In this document: piece after piece, positions 51,301 to 63,400 of the stretch | Numbering within the stretch: position 1 is the stretch's first letter | Layout: the number at the start of each line of letters is the position of its first letter | Source: Trichoplax adhaerens | Lineage: Eukaryota > Placozoa > Uniplacotomia > Trichoplacea > Trichoplacidae | DNA: 64,000 nt | Direction: 5' to 3' | Assembly: GCF_000150275.1 (NCBI RefSeq) | Contig: NW_002060950.1 | Coordinates: forward strand, 3,055,826-3,119,825 | Program-made: the position numbers and the translations under genes | The notes under the pieces: generated by a model | What the model saw: the letters and a program-made list of their open reading frames with translations, nothing else | Told to the model about the DNA's origin: nothing | Databases searched by the model: none

Positions 51301-54300
51301 AAATTAGGATGGCGCTTGACAATTGTTAGGACACAACTGCACATACTGCTAGATAAAGACTTGTTGCTGTCAAGAAACCTTTGACAAAAATTGTAGAATA
51401 CACGTAATAGTGTCGTTACAGCTAAAGAGCTAGCAGCAATGTCAGTACGCTGCATAAGTCCAGTTAGACAGCCGATAAGGATTGTCGTCGTCTCTACAGC
51501 AAATAACGTCAGCAATGTAAATTTTTACCATTAGTTGAATTTAAGATAATTAATTTAACATTGTATCATGATTTCTATCGTACCTCTAGATTCACCCAAT
51601 TCAAAGGAATGGTTTAATATGATCAATTTACGTAAAATTATGTCTAAAAGGCAATTTTAAATTTTTAATGTCATTGAAAATAGTAACACGAATAGGTAAC
51701 AGCAACTTTATTTATTACCGAAATTGTCATAGACTTGCGGATAAAACCAGACGATAAGGTTATAATCCCAGAAATAGGGTAAAGAAATGTCTTTTGTGCA
51801 ACGCATTCCAATCGGCTACAACGATTCAAAGTCATATTCTTTTATTTAGCCTGACGAGCTAAGTTTTGCAATCGTTATCATTTACGACTACAAATACCGA
51901 CCTTACTATCATCCGGAAAGTGCATGATCCATTCGCAATAAATCAATTGCTGTTCTTGCGAAATCATAGGAGACCGTATCATCAATACTAGTCTAGAACA
52001 CAATTCAGAATAATTAACTCAAGAGTAGATTTCTAGTACATTTAATCATCTGAATGCGGTCCATTTTTAATAACATTACCGTTCTAAAAGGTAATAATCG
52101 TCGTCTTGATTAAATAATTCGTCCCCACATTTCATCTACTCATGAAAGACAAATACTGTATATTATGTTGTTTACTTCTTACCTCAGTTACATGTGCAAG
52201 ATTATAATCATAGCTAGAATACTTTAATCGATCATAAATGGTTACCTTAAGTAGCATTACTGATTGAAGTGAAGGTAAATCGCAAGTAACCATCTTTTGT
52301 AAAATAAGTAATTTAAAGGTCTGAAAAATTAAGCATAACATAGTATATATATATTATCAGTCTAAATTGTGGAGCTTATAGTATTAGCACAGATATACTT
52401 GATAGGAACATACCTTCTGCGATAGTCTGGAAACTGTAACACATTCTACAAGCTGAACGATAAAGATTAGATTACCAATAGGCTAATTTTATTTAAAGAC
52501 AGCAAAACACTTATTACCTTAAGGACTACCAGCATTTGCCCAGTTGGCGTTAACAGCATAAAATTATCGGAATCCATAACAAAGGAGATGATTGCTTTCA
52601 ACTGGTTGCTGTCATCATCAGACAGCAGTGGCTCAGCACTATTAACCATTTCAAGATTGGACGTAAAAGATAAATTCTTTTCCAAAAGAGCCTAAATTTC
52701 AGAATTAAGTAGCAAATATAAATTTACCGTTAAAGTTTAATGCATACATAAATTATTTCTATTGCAGAAAATTAATGGGAATTGAAATATAAAACCACCT
52801 TAGAAGACTCTAGTTTTCCATTGAAAAGATCTTTCAAAGACAAATTGCTAAAATATATTTACAGAATAATGGAATACAATTTTGAGCTAATTAAATGAAT
52901 GCCAGAGGAGCATAATATCACAGTAAATCATACTTGCGTGGTTCATGAATAATGCATTGAATGGCATTCTTTAAAACTGTAGTGAAAAGAATCTGCGGTG
53001 ACAACAGTCGATCAATGTGTTATGAAAACGTCACAGAATAAGAATTTCTGATCGATAGAATTTAGAATAAACGATTTTCATGTCAACTTTAGAAAATGTA
53101 TTAGCCTTCTACATTATTCTCACGACATCAAGTACTGCCTCATAAATTGCAAGATAAATTCTTGGCATATCTCTAATATTATGCTTTAGTCGTAATTATC
53201 TCACCCAATAGTGTTGAAAAATATGGCTGCATTCCGCTTGGCATAAGTTGTAATAATAGTCCAGACGATGGCCAAGTAAGCCCTTGATATAAAAATTAAA
53301 AATAGCACATTAACAAATTGATGTACAAGGACGTAATAATTATCAAACATTCATTTCTACTAGGCTATAAGAGATATAAGAAATGCATGATTAGTTTTCG
53401 GTTTAAGCACCGGGTATAATTGCTCTATTTCTGTCAAGCATTGACAAGCCAAACCCCTAAGAATACGATCAGTTCCAGAATTGATCTGTCGAATGATATA
53501 AAAAGAAATTTTTAGACTAGAGACTAGAATCGCAAATATGAAATAATCAATGCTACACTTACCCTATCAATTCTATTCAATAAAATTTGGATTAAGGTTG
53601 CAAACAAGTCAGGAAAAACATTCTATATAAAATTAGGAGGAAATTTTGATTATAGCAAGTATTACTTTCAATCGATTTTAGGATTAGAATAAGAAACGAT
53701 ATTGACCAGTACATCTAGCTAACTCTTCCATTGATTAGTATTACCCAATGACTACCGATCTTTGTGCATATTGGTATATACCACAAACTCTTTTTTAATT
53801 GTTGGTGCACAATAATAATAATCAATTACCTTGATATCAAATTGAATCACTAGCGAAGTGATAGTAATCATAATCTAGACGGTGAAACGAAAGTTAGTAA
53901 TGCAATTGTACTGAAGAGAGAAATAACATTATTATGCGATATTAGATCGTTTATACTAAAATAGGCAACATATTCCTCATTACTGTGTATCGTTACATGC
54001 TATGTTAGGTTACTAACATAAGTAGGGAATACAGTTTCTGGAATTTGGATTTGCTGTAGAACTCCTAATAGTGAAGCAATAGCTTGTTCTTGACTATTCG
54101 ATGCATAAATAAATTTAGTTAAAAATAACCAGATATACTTATGTAACAATACTATACGTAAAGCATTACAAAGAAACAATCAGAGTCGTATGTGTAGTTG
54201 ATATTCAATTGGTATACGAGTATCGTAGCTTTTTTCCATTACCTGGTTTCATCCACTAATAGAATGTCAGCCTGAAATAAATAGTCGGCCCATCGTTAAT

Positions 54301-54820
54301 TAGAATTTGCATAACATAATCTGGTATAGTATCTCTAGCTTTCGACTTGGTCAAGTATACGGATTATTACTGATACAATGAATAGGCTAGAATATATTAC
54401 AGGTGTATTTATAAGTTTATTAAATATGTCAAGCTTCAATTGCAAATGGCAACCTATTTAATGGTCAGTATAAGTTACAATCAATCCCTAAGACAGGAAT
54501 GACAAATAAAGGGTAGAACGCCAGTGACCGTTCCACCAATGCTATCATCATATGGATTCTTACCCTTTCCTGTAAGAGTGACATAGCTTTGATTTTACCA
54601 TTGATATCCTTTGAATCCGAGCAAATCAACTGAAATTCGATAAGGATACGTCAGTCAAGCTACACTTGAGTGTGTATGATTATATAAGATTACAACGACT
54701 CATTTAGAATTGATGATTGTGCGCGTATTTTCACTGCATGGTGTCAACACCAGAAGCAAGATTAAGCCTTCCGATATAAAAGTCAGGCAAGTTAAAGTAC
54801 CGATCGAATCTGGCAAACAT
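48381..54820 (-). CDS. AP5B1: AP-5 complex subunit beta-1
   Basis: Large subunit of the AP-5 adaptor, which with SPG11/SPG15 acts on late endosomes in retrieval to the Golgi. Exons, 5' to 3': 54820-54749, 54629-54564, 54271-54243, 54093-54018, 53874-53830, 53622-53563, 53485-53411, 53226-53205, 53170-53124, 52992-52934, 52847-52799, 52691-52518, 52452-52414, 52320-52183, 52135-52080, 51992-51907, ..., 51493-51247, 51135-50997, 50869-50734, 50675-50601, 50505-50447, 50370-50304, 50218-50143, about 50083-49952, ..., about 49190-49021, 48899-48638, 48544-48381. The first 14 sum to 951 nt, open for 317 codons. Matches to the remembered human protein include QLKAIISFVMDSDNFMLLTP, GLACQCLTEIEQLYP, IKDQAYMYYCLLTS, ILFEQLW and the C-terminal LPPQYHVLLK...TDYWKLL. 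Some joins near 51.8, 50.1 and 49.3 kb are unresolved. The start ATG (54818-54820) is duplicated upstream. Confidence 0.85.
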
Positions 54821-55096
54821 GTCATTGAAGGTGCAAGCATTTAATCATAGATATCCTTTGAATCCAAGCATAACAATTCAGATTGAATAAGGTAGGTAAG
54901 GCCAAGCCAATCGACTTGATGCTGTTTGACATTAAGTAGGATTACTACAACTCATTTACAACCTATGATTATTATACGTTTTATTTTGACTACAAGGGAA
55001 TACAATAGAAGTAGGACTAAGCGTTCCTCTATCGAAGTCTGGTAAGTTAAAGAACCAATCTAACCTGATAAGCATGCAATCGAGCATGCAAGCAAA
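54597..55096. repeat. Tandem duplication of the AP5B1 5' end (two units of about 248 bp)
   Basis: 54597-54842 and 54846-55096 align along their length ('gatatcctttgaatcc', 'cttaa.g...gc', 'gttaaag..ccaatc', 'gcatgcaa/aacatgt'). Each unit holds the 5' part of exon 2, intron 1 and exon 1 of AP5B1 (minus strand). In the outer unit the exon 2 acceptor (ttcag) is lost and a stop appears, but the exon 1 frame stays open. Confidence 0.8.
54990..55075 (-). other. Possible alternative first exon of AP5B1
   Basis: The outer copy reads MLIRLDWFFNLPDF from an ATG at 55073-55075, against MFARFDRYFNLPDF in the inner exon 1: 9 of 14 residues match, and the NLPDF part differs only at synonymous sites. A GT in phase 0 (att|gtattc) falls at the same position as the inner donor (ggt|gttgac), so it could splice to exon 2 in frame. 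Use is unproven. Confidence 0.4.
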
Positions 55097-55477
55097 TATG
55101 AGTATTTACGCGTCACATTGTGTATTAACAGTAGAGTATTTCAAAATTCTCTATTCAATTTTATGACAAGTAGGTACGCTTTCTCTTCGCCTCTTCATGA
55201 CCGTACCTGCAGTATATCTAGTAATAAATCTTGTAAGTCGATCCCTTGGCGTTGCAAGCGTAGAGTATCCGTTGAATAACGAAATGTATCAATTAGTTGA
55301 GACCACCTATCCATCTTTCACATTAAGCCAATTGCAGTACTCGCACAATTGCAGAAATTTCCTCCTACTATCCAAGTGTATAATATATAGTATTATATAC
55401 TGTATATAAACAAGATTCAGCAAGGGTACAGTCGATTGGTTACGATCCTACCTGGAATAAATAGCAATATACAGACT

Positions 55478-56520
55478 TCCTTCTACTTACGGAGAGTTTG
55501 AAATGAATGCAGTATTGAAGCATTTTATCAGGCCTAGAATCACAGTGGACTAACCAAAGTAGACGAGACTACAACGATCAGTAAACGAGGCTATTTGCAT
55601 CTATGCAATGACATTCAATTATTTGCCACTGGTGGACTCTAGTTCTGGCATCCACTTGTGAGCAGCGCCACCTTGCTTCCCCTAGTACAGGAATGGACCA
55701 AGGAAGATTGCGCCATCAGCAAAGACATTACAGTACATTGTACACAGTACTGGACAGTATGGTACTGTACACTGTACACTGTACGGTAGTCGCCGACAGA
55801 CCGAATGCGGTTCACATTTTGTCCGTCCAGTACAGTACAGTATAGTACAGTACAGACCAGTACACAGTATTTCAGATATTTGATGGCAAAGTACTGTACA
55901 CTGTACACTGTACAGTCAGTAATACAGTATGCGGTATGCAGTACTATAGTACTGTCCAGTACTGTACAGTACAGTAGGATTGTATGGAGCACTGACTGAG
56001 AGTACAGTACTCACTCAGTACAGTACAGTACTTTATCACGAGTGTACAGTACTGTACAGTACATACAGTACAGTACAGTACAGCACACTACTGTACTAAG
56101 TACAGTAGTATGTACTGTACCACTGCACCTGCGTATTTGGTTCTGCTAGGAATTGACCTTCCATGCTGTCCACGAGCAATGAATGAATTCTATCCAAGTG
56201 CTTTCAGGGTGGACTGATTCTACTTACACATAGTTTTAAATTGATGCAGAATGGATACATGTTATCAGGCCAAAATTGCAGTAGACAGATCAAGTCTACA
56301 GTCGTCCATCTTGACTCTTTCTTCCATTTTATAGGGGTCTTTACGATAGACTATCCAATGATCAATGGCTTAAATATGCAAACGATGATTCACAATTGCC
56401 TGTAATAGACTGCACTTTAGATTCTCGATAGGACCTGATATCAGTTCTGCTAGGGATTGATGGCCCATCTGGCCAAGCAATATTCAAGACCCGTATAACA
56501 AACATGATAATTCGATTGAA
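55478..56520. repeat. Further diverged duplicated blocks
   Basis: Block X: 55478-55600 resembles 56218-56310 ('ttctacttac', 'ttatcaggcc', 'gcagt.gac'). Block Y: 56136-56200 resembles 56444-56500 ('ggttctgctaggaattga', 'agcaat'). The GTAC-rich satellite lies inside the left unit. The pattern suggests a tandem duplication of about 0.3-0.7 kb that has since diverged. Confidence 0.5.
55728..56124. repeat. Palindromic GTACAGTAC / GTACTGTAC satellite
   Basis: About 400 bp dominated by 'gtacagtac', 'gtactgtac' and 'gtacactgtac', each self-complementary or complementary to a neighbour. 'tactgtacactgtacactgtac' occurs near 55769 and again near 55891. Long intrastrand hairpins are expected. Frames read across it on both strands (for example 55639-55992 minus) are repeat translations. 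Confidence 0.85.
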
Positions 56521-59500
56521 ATATGCCTTCATATCAAACTGATTGGTTGGGATGATGGCCTACTCTTCAGCTACGACTTCAATAAGGGACTACTGAAGAA
56601 AGAGAGAGAAACCAGTAGCTCATGAAGCCGGCTCAATGTCTTCAGTAGACTACTAGATACAATAATCTCCTATATTCTACCTGTACTATATACTAATACG
56701 TGACTAACCTTACGATGACATAAACGAATCGAACTGACAGGTTTATTCTAAGTAACAACTAAATCTGCTTTAGTTCGTTATATTACAATTTCCTAATTAG
56801 CTTTACATTGTTCTACACATCATACAAGATTGATTACTTGACTCAAGCAGTATTACGAACCGCATATAAAGCAATTATGTAGACCGAAAAGCAGAAAAAT
56901 AACTACAGAAGAAAAAGCATCTACAATATTTGGCCCAGTGGTTGTCCGTAATTTGCAGCGCAAGAGTACGCATGCAATGACACACTCAGGCTAGAATAAC
57001 AAGTCTCCGCCATAGTATTTCAATGAATAGTTCCTGAGCGACTAAAAAATAAAATAATATTTAATAATAATTATAATAAAAAATAATTAAAATAACATTT
57101 AACTGACAAATATGGACAGTAAATGAACTCATAGTAACTTCAGAACAATGAAATTGAACTGATTATTGATACTGTTGATAGCAAGCTATTATACTTCCAA
57201 AATTGTGTCAATAAATATTTCATATCATTGATATATTGCATAATTTCACATTACTGCACTTATATACGGTATTTTGTTTACTGCTGTTATAGAAGGCAAA
57301 GCTTATTCAGCGTAGTATAAATAGATTGATATCGCTAAAATTGTTTTTTTGCATTGATTTTTAGAGAAAAGGCATTAAAATCTGCGATTATGTATTATTA
57401 GGCAATGAACTCATCACTCACTATACAGTATATAGCTCCGGTCTGCACTAATGTTCTGTGTTACTCTAACTGGACAAAAACAGTAAACGGTAAGCGCTTA
57501 CAGTGCTTATTCCTACTTCTATTCTTATAGAATAGCGTACGCGTATGCAAAACTTGATTCTCCTGCTATCATCGAGCAGACGAGTGCTTCTTTCATATGG
57601 AAACCAATAAAAATCAATATTGCAATCTGTATCCATGCTTATTGCACTGATTTACGAACAGTTACCGTTGTTTTATTGTAAATAACTCCGATTCACAATT
57701 CTTGTTGAATTTATTCAATCATATTGTTTTTTTACATTTGGAGAAACATCTTCTACGATACCATAACAAATCATTGATCGACGACACTTAAAGTTAATGT
57801 GATTTGATAGGCCATATATAGTTCTCATCCTCTTTAAAGTAAATAAGCTATTTTATTTCGTCAATCAATTTACGGTATCATCATAAAAGTAGAATAGCCA
57901 ATGAGCCGTAGCGTTTTTTTATTTCATTGTAAAATTGTACAATCTACGATATAAATGTACTGATATAGAAATATCTTCTCAAGATTGAAAGTCTACTTAT
58001 AAGGCAGAATAATAGACGTTCTACTAGTAGTACTACAGCATCGCGCTGAATGTCTAAGTAGCGTTCTAATAAAATGAATGATACGCTTATACACAGATTA
58101 GCGCTAATTTTAATGGTATGAGGGAACTAAAATGGTTTAAGGCAAGTAATAAGTTTACATGTACTGTATTAAGTTAACATGATGCCACACTTTAATTTTT
58201 TAAATATTCATGTCTTGCATTTAATCACCCACTGATGATTTACTTAATATACAACATTTAGAATGTATCATTATTCCTTTCTTTAGTTTTACAAGTCTTC
58301 ACTTCTTGAACTCAATCATTCAGCCATGCCTTAATTAAATACCACATTTACTTTAAACCTATCTCGAGAGCCGATAAAATAATTTATAACCGTGCAGCTT
58401 TTATAGATAGAGATAACATGTACACAAAAACCTACTATTATTTAATTTGTTGATATTGTCTATCTGTAGTATAAATATCATGAATCAATTTGAGTGATCC
58501 TCATTTGCATTATCATTATTGCTGTGGATATTTTTTCCATCTCAATTGGGCGGTAATACCAAGTTTATCAAAATATCGGTTGCTGTATCATAAAATTACT
58601 ATGACAATTGAATAATATTGATAAATATGACAGAGAAATCAAGCAGTTTAAAATTCTTTAAAGTTATCGATGCTACAGCATATACACTTTATTACCATCT
58701 ACATCATTCAAATCGGTCTTCATATCATTTAACCTATAGTTTAACTTATAATATTTCTTTTATTTATTGATTCATCTACGTAAGGACAAGGGTCAGCTAG
58801 TGGGCCTAATTGAGACTGTAACTTTGTATTCAATTCACTATGACAATTGCAAATGTATATCGATTATTTTATATATATAATTCTTCCTACCACTAAAAAA
58901 TTAGGATTACTCTTTATAAAATGAATCAACTAGGCTTTTCTTATTTGTAATTATCAGATGAATTTTGCATTGAGTTCCTTGGCTGATTCTTGTCTAAATT
59001 AGGTATATTCTATTTTCTACTTTGATTGCAAGCAGATTGTTATACAAGGATTTAACAATTACACTATCCGAAAATTTGCAGTTGTATAAAACAAACTAGA
59101 AATATACGACAGCCTTAATAAAAAGCAGTAGAAAACATACTGAGAGCCAAATTTGGACCATTATGTCATAAAGTTGATTTGTAGAATATAGTTTTTGATC
59201 AACCTTAAGTATCAGTTTTGTAGAGTTGGCACTTGTTCGCTACAGCCTAGCTATTATTAACAAGAGAATTGCATCATAAATCATAAACTATTAATTGATA
59301 AACAACAAAATCTTAAACCTATGCATATCAAATAATGATAGTATCTAATAATTCAAAAACAAGACTTTTCAATATACTGCATAACTTGCTTTTAAATACT
59401 ATTCGTGATTTACAATTAAAGCACGTTAATTAATTACTACTACATTAATGTATTAAATGAGGACGGAACTTTTATAGCCAATTTAAATAAGAATTAAATT

Positions 59501-60143
59501 TATGCTTGGATCAGGGTAATGAAGATTGATGGATTTGAATGAAAGGCCTTATTAGGAACAACTCTTGCACGCAATAATTAACAGTAACTAAGCTACCTTC
59601 CATATCATTCATAGACAGCAACTTCATCTGTATTCACAGCAATTACCTTATCAAATATAATCAATTCTGACCTATTTTAAGCATGCATTTACGTGTTATG
59701 TGCCATGGAATCCAACGAAGAATAATTTAATATCATCGTAAACTCGATACACTAACTTAAACGTGCCCTTCACAAATCTTAGCCCTACATTTATTGTAAA
59801 GTTTTAAGACATTGCATTCTTTGCAAGTTAAATATTACCTCTATCCATTTAATTATATATACGCGCATATATTATCAAATGGAAAATTAACTTGAAATTA
59901 ATCAAATTTTAAATGACAGTAACAATAATTATACGTCATTGTCAGAGAAAGTGCTTCTTAACAATTATTATCATCGACATTGACAGCTACAGTGCAAAAT
60001 GAAAATCAATAAAAGTATTGAAAACAACATAGGCCTTAATACCTTATAAAGACTCTTTTCTCTGATTTTATGTTCATTACTCGAATAAAGCTTTCGGCAA
60101 CTTCACCTTCGTACCATCATTTCCCTGATTTTTATTTAGGAGG
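56521..60143. other. Gene-less spacer between AP5B1 and the GPCR
   Basis: About 3.6 kb, AT-rich. A poly-AT stretch rich in 'aataataattataataaaa' lies near 57050-57090. The 3' part should contain the GPCR promoter and 5' UTR; no element could be assigned. Confidence 0.45.
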
Positions 60144-61208
60144 ATGAATAGTCTAAATGTTACTAATACATCCACCAATAACACTATTAACCGTCTAAGT
60201 ACATCAGCAGAATTACTTGCTAGATTAGGAGCGATAACTTTGGTAATAATTGGCGCTGGTATCATCCTGAACATTATTTTAATTATTGGCACCCATTTTA
60301 AGAAATCATTACGTAAAAAAACATATTATTTTATGGCTAATCTTGCTGGCTGTGATCTACTTTTTTCTCTGTCAATTATATCTACCGTAATTACTGCAAT
60401 TAATACAAGCAGAGCTCCAATACCATCGCATATTCACACAATCCTATGTAAAGTCTGTATCGTCTTCCCTGCCTATTGGTCTTATACAGCCTCTGTGCAA
60501 ACGTTAGTTATAATTAGTCTCGAGCGCTATAGAGCTATCTTTCGGCCTACTAAAAAAATAACCCCTAAAAAATGTAAAATGTTATGCGCTTTAGCCTGGA
60601 TTATTTCATTATTTATTTCACTTCCATTCCTATTCACTGCTAGGTCTATTGAAAACCAATGCCTTCCTTTTCCAATTTATTCTCACTGGGTCATTATTGT
60701 CAACTTCATCTTGATTATATTTCAATTTGTTATTCCAACCATAGTAATGATTACTGCTTATACTTTGATATTGCATCAGCTTACCACGAAAACGACTGCG
60801 ATTGGACAGGAATCCACTAATAGTAGAAATCTTAAGCGTAAAACCGTTTATATGTTGCTAGTAACAACTATTACATTTTTATTATGCGCTCTGCCTTGGA
60901 CCTTAACATTACTTTTCGAAGCTACTACAGGCAAGTTTGCACCTGAGTTACTGCTACATGATAATAAAACCAATCCAGCAATGAAAATGATCGTTACATT
61001 TAGTAGGATAACTTTATCGATATCAACCGTCTACAATCCAATAATTTATTGTATATTCAATCGTGAAATCCGATCACTATTTTTTCCATGCTATTATCGA
61101 CGCAAAAATAACGCAGTAACTACAACTAAAGTTTCTTTCGCTCCAGAAAAAAGCAACTCTTACCAGACAATCTCAGTAAAACCGGTGATAAACCCAATGA
61201 AAGCCTGA
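60144..61208 (+). CDS. Single-exon class A (rhodopsin-like) GPCR, orphan, peptide-receptor type
   Basis: 354 residues, seven hydrophobic segments, plasma membrane receptor. Three N-glycosylation sequons (N5, N8, N12) precede TM1. Landmarks: GAGIILN with N43 (1.50); LAGCD with D71 (2.50); C102 (TM3) and C173 (second extracellular loop) for the conserved disulphide; ERY at 127-129, the common variant of DRY; W152 (4.50); P198 and Y206 in TM5; FLLCALP at 245-251 in TM6; NPIIY at 298-302 followed by helix 8 (FNREIRSLFF) and C316 as a possible palmitoylation site. The TM6 toggle Trp of the usual C-W-x-P motif is Ala here. The TM7/helix 8 style resembles neuropeptide receptors; the ligand cannot be told. 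The first ATG after upstream non-coding sequence is used. No introns, as is common for GPCR expansions in basal animals. Confidence 0.9.
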   Translation: MNSLNVTNTSTNNTINRLSTSAELLARLGAITLVIIGAGIILNIILIIGTHFKKSLRKKTYYFMANLAGCDLLFSLSIISTVITAINTSRAPIPSHIHTILCKVCIVFPAYWSYTASVQTLVIISLERYRAIFRPTKKITPKKCKMLCALAWIISLFISLPFLFTARSIENQCLPFPIYSHWVIIVNFILIIFQFVIPTIVMITAYTLILHQLTTKTTAIGQESTNSRNLKRKTVYMLLVTTITFLLCALPWTLTLLFEATTGKFAPELLLHDNKTNPAMKMIVTFSRITLSISTVYNPIIYCIFNREIRSLFFPCYYRRKNNAVTTTKVSFAPEKSNSYQTISVKPVINPMKA

Positions 61209-63400
61209 TCTAGTATAACTTTAATTTTAACTATTTAAAATGATCAAATTGGAATTAAAACCTAAGAATGTTTACTGTCAAAATGAAAAAATGTTAATAA
61301 TTAAATTACGATAATTATAACTTTTTATAGGAATATTACTCATTCAATGTAACAGCATTAAAATAAGTTTATTGATCTAAATTCTAAGTTTTATTAGCAT
61401 TTTTCTAGTATATAAAACCCCAATAGATTTTTATTAATTAAATATAGAAAAAATTTAAACGTTTTTAAAAAAGTAATTACACCGATATCCTAAGATATTA
61501 ACTTGTTACAATAATTTACATTAATACCTTACGAAATTAAATTTTGTTAATTCGTATCAACTTTATGCCAATAAAATTATCCATCGGTAACGTACAGCAG
61601 ATATATTGATATCAGGTAATTTATTCAAAATAGCCAACCTTTATCATAATATGAACGACGCTACATATATAATTGCTCATATATTATGAAAGTCCAACCC
61701 ATTTTTAATATAATTAAAGTAATTAATCTAAAATCCGGTGCAATGACGATAAATGCATTGCATAAAAGGATATGCAATTAGACTATTGTACTAAATGGTA
61801 CGTAGAAAATTACAGTATATTATAATTATTATTATTTTATATTTCTTATAGAATCTAAGTTATATCTTGCACTGATAAAAGACTTTGGATCCATTCGCTT
61901 GACTCGCAAAAAAATAAAATCACGCGTTACCGAAATTAAAAGAAAAGTGCGCTATTCAATGGTTTTTCATTGTTAATACGTCAACGTACTCGTTCATTTT
62001 AATGCCATATCAAAATATTTTCGGTAATTAATTTAAACAATACGTACGCGAAATAGATACTTATACTTTTTAGTAGTTTCCGCCTTAAATTGTAATTGAT
62101 CAGGAAGCAACTTATTATGTTAAATATTTAAATATTTTACTAATACAATATTTAGCGATTGTCAAGAAGTGAATATAAAGTTCTGAAATCAATATAACGA
62201 AATAATACAGTATCATGAAAACGATTAATCATAAATTTGATTTTGCGTTAAAGTAAGATAAACTAGTTCAGTAACTTTATTGATATTGCAGAGGCAAGAA
62301 GAAATTGCATTTCTTCAAGAAAATATTCGCAAAGCACGGAGTTGCTTTTAGTTATCATAATACTGATTTTTCGTATTACGATACTAATTGTGACTTAAAG
62401 ACCAATAACTGTTGCTAAGCTGGCACATTTTACCTTTACTTGTATCAGTATAGAAATTTTAAATGCTGGCATAGGAAACGCTATAATGACAATTAATATG
62501 ATTTCGCGCAATTAATGTAATTTCGTACAGCCTAATAAGTGGAACTTGTTTACTATCTATATAACTCGTTATATCAGAGCTTATCAAGTAAGATATGGCA
62601 TTAATCGTAAGTTATACTCTTTTCCAACCAATGCAGCTAGATTGACTTTCATGATGTTACTTTTTGCAATCATTTATGATAATTATACGTCATATCGACT
62701 AGTACTAAGTGCGATAATATTGACATACATTCATTCAAGATGGTTATTTAAGACAATACTATTGCACAGACTCCATACTACGCATATACTAAAATACAAA
62801 TTGACACGAAGATGGTCTTATAGCTGCTTACAATAGTTTAAATGAAGTCTAGTGTTCGTTTGATTGCATCTCCATTTTTATTATTTTCATCTTTATTTCT
62901 AGCCGTTATATTCCTTAGATTTCTGCTAAGATTTAGCAGTAGCATAATCTTGCTGTACAAATCTGATAAGACAACAAACGAGAAATGCATTTGGTTCTAA
63001 AATAAAGTGAGTAACGTCAAGGATTACAAGTTTTGCCTTTAATTGCATTGTGAACAAATTAGATTAATTAGCTATTGTATAGCTACTTTTTGGTATTTCT
63101 GAATTTATCTTAGTTGAAAGACATATAAATACGTATACGAACATATTAGGCAATTTAATGGAAACCTTGTTTAGATGATATAAAAGGCAGATAAGATTAT
63201 TTAACTGATGAGAGTGAATTACGAATATGATGTATATGGCATATACGACGCACTACTCATTATAGAATATCGCAGTAATTAATTGGTGTAACGTATACCA
63301 AACAAAATCGACACAAAATTGCAATAAGTTGTTACTCAAGGAATTTAACGTAACATAGTTTGAGATATAGATCGCCAACTATCATCAAGATAAGTAATAA
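61209..63400. other. Gene-less region downstream of the GPCR
   Basis: AT-rich. A 96-codon frame at 62546-62836 has a hydrophobic centre but a non-ATG start, no splice signals and no family resemblance, so it is not called. Nothing else supported. Confidence 0.4.

Noticed and set aside
53227-53282. Longer version of AP5B1 exon 8 starting at 53282
   Set aside because: It would break the reading frame with exon 7. The 22-nt version starting at 53226 keeps phase and restores the expected spacing to the human protein.
55639-55992. 117-codon minus-strand open frame rich in Tyr/Cys/Thr/Val
   Set aside because: It is the translation of the GTAC palindromic satellite; composition is dictated by the repeat, and an overlapping plus-strand frame exists for the same reason.
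62546-62836. 96-codon plus-strand frame with hydrophobic centre
   Set aside because: It starts at TTG, lacks splice or family evidence and lies in AT-rich intergenic sequence.
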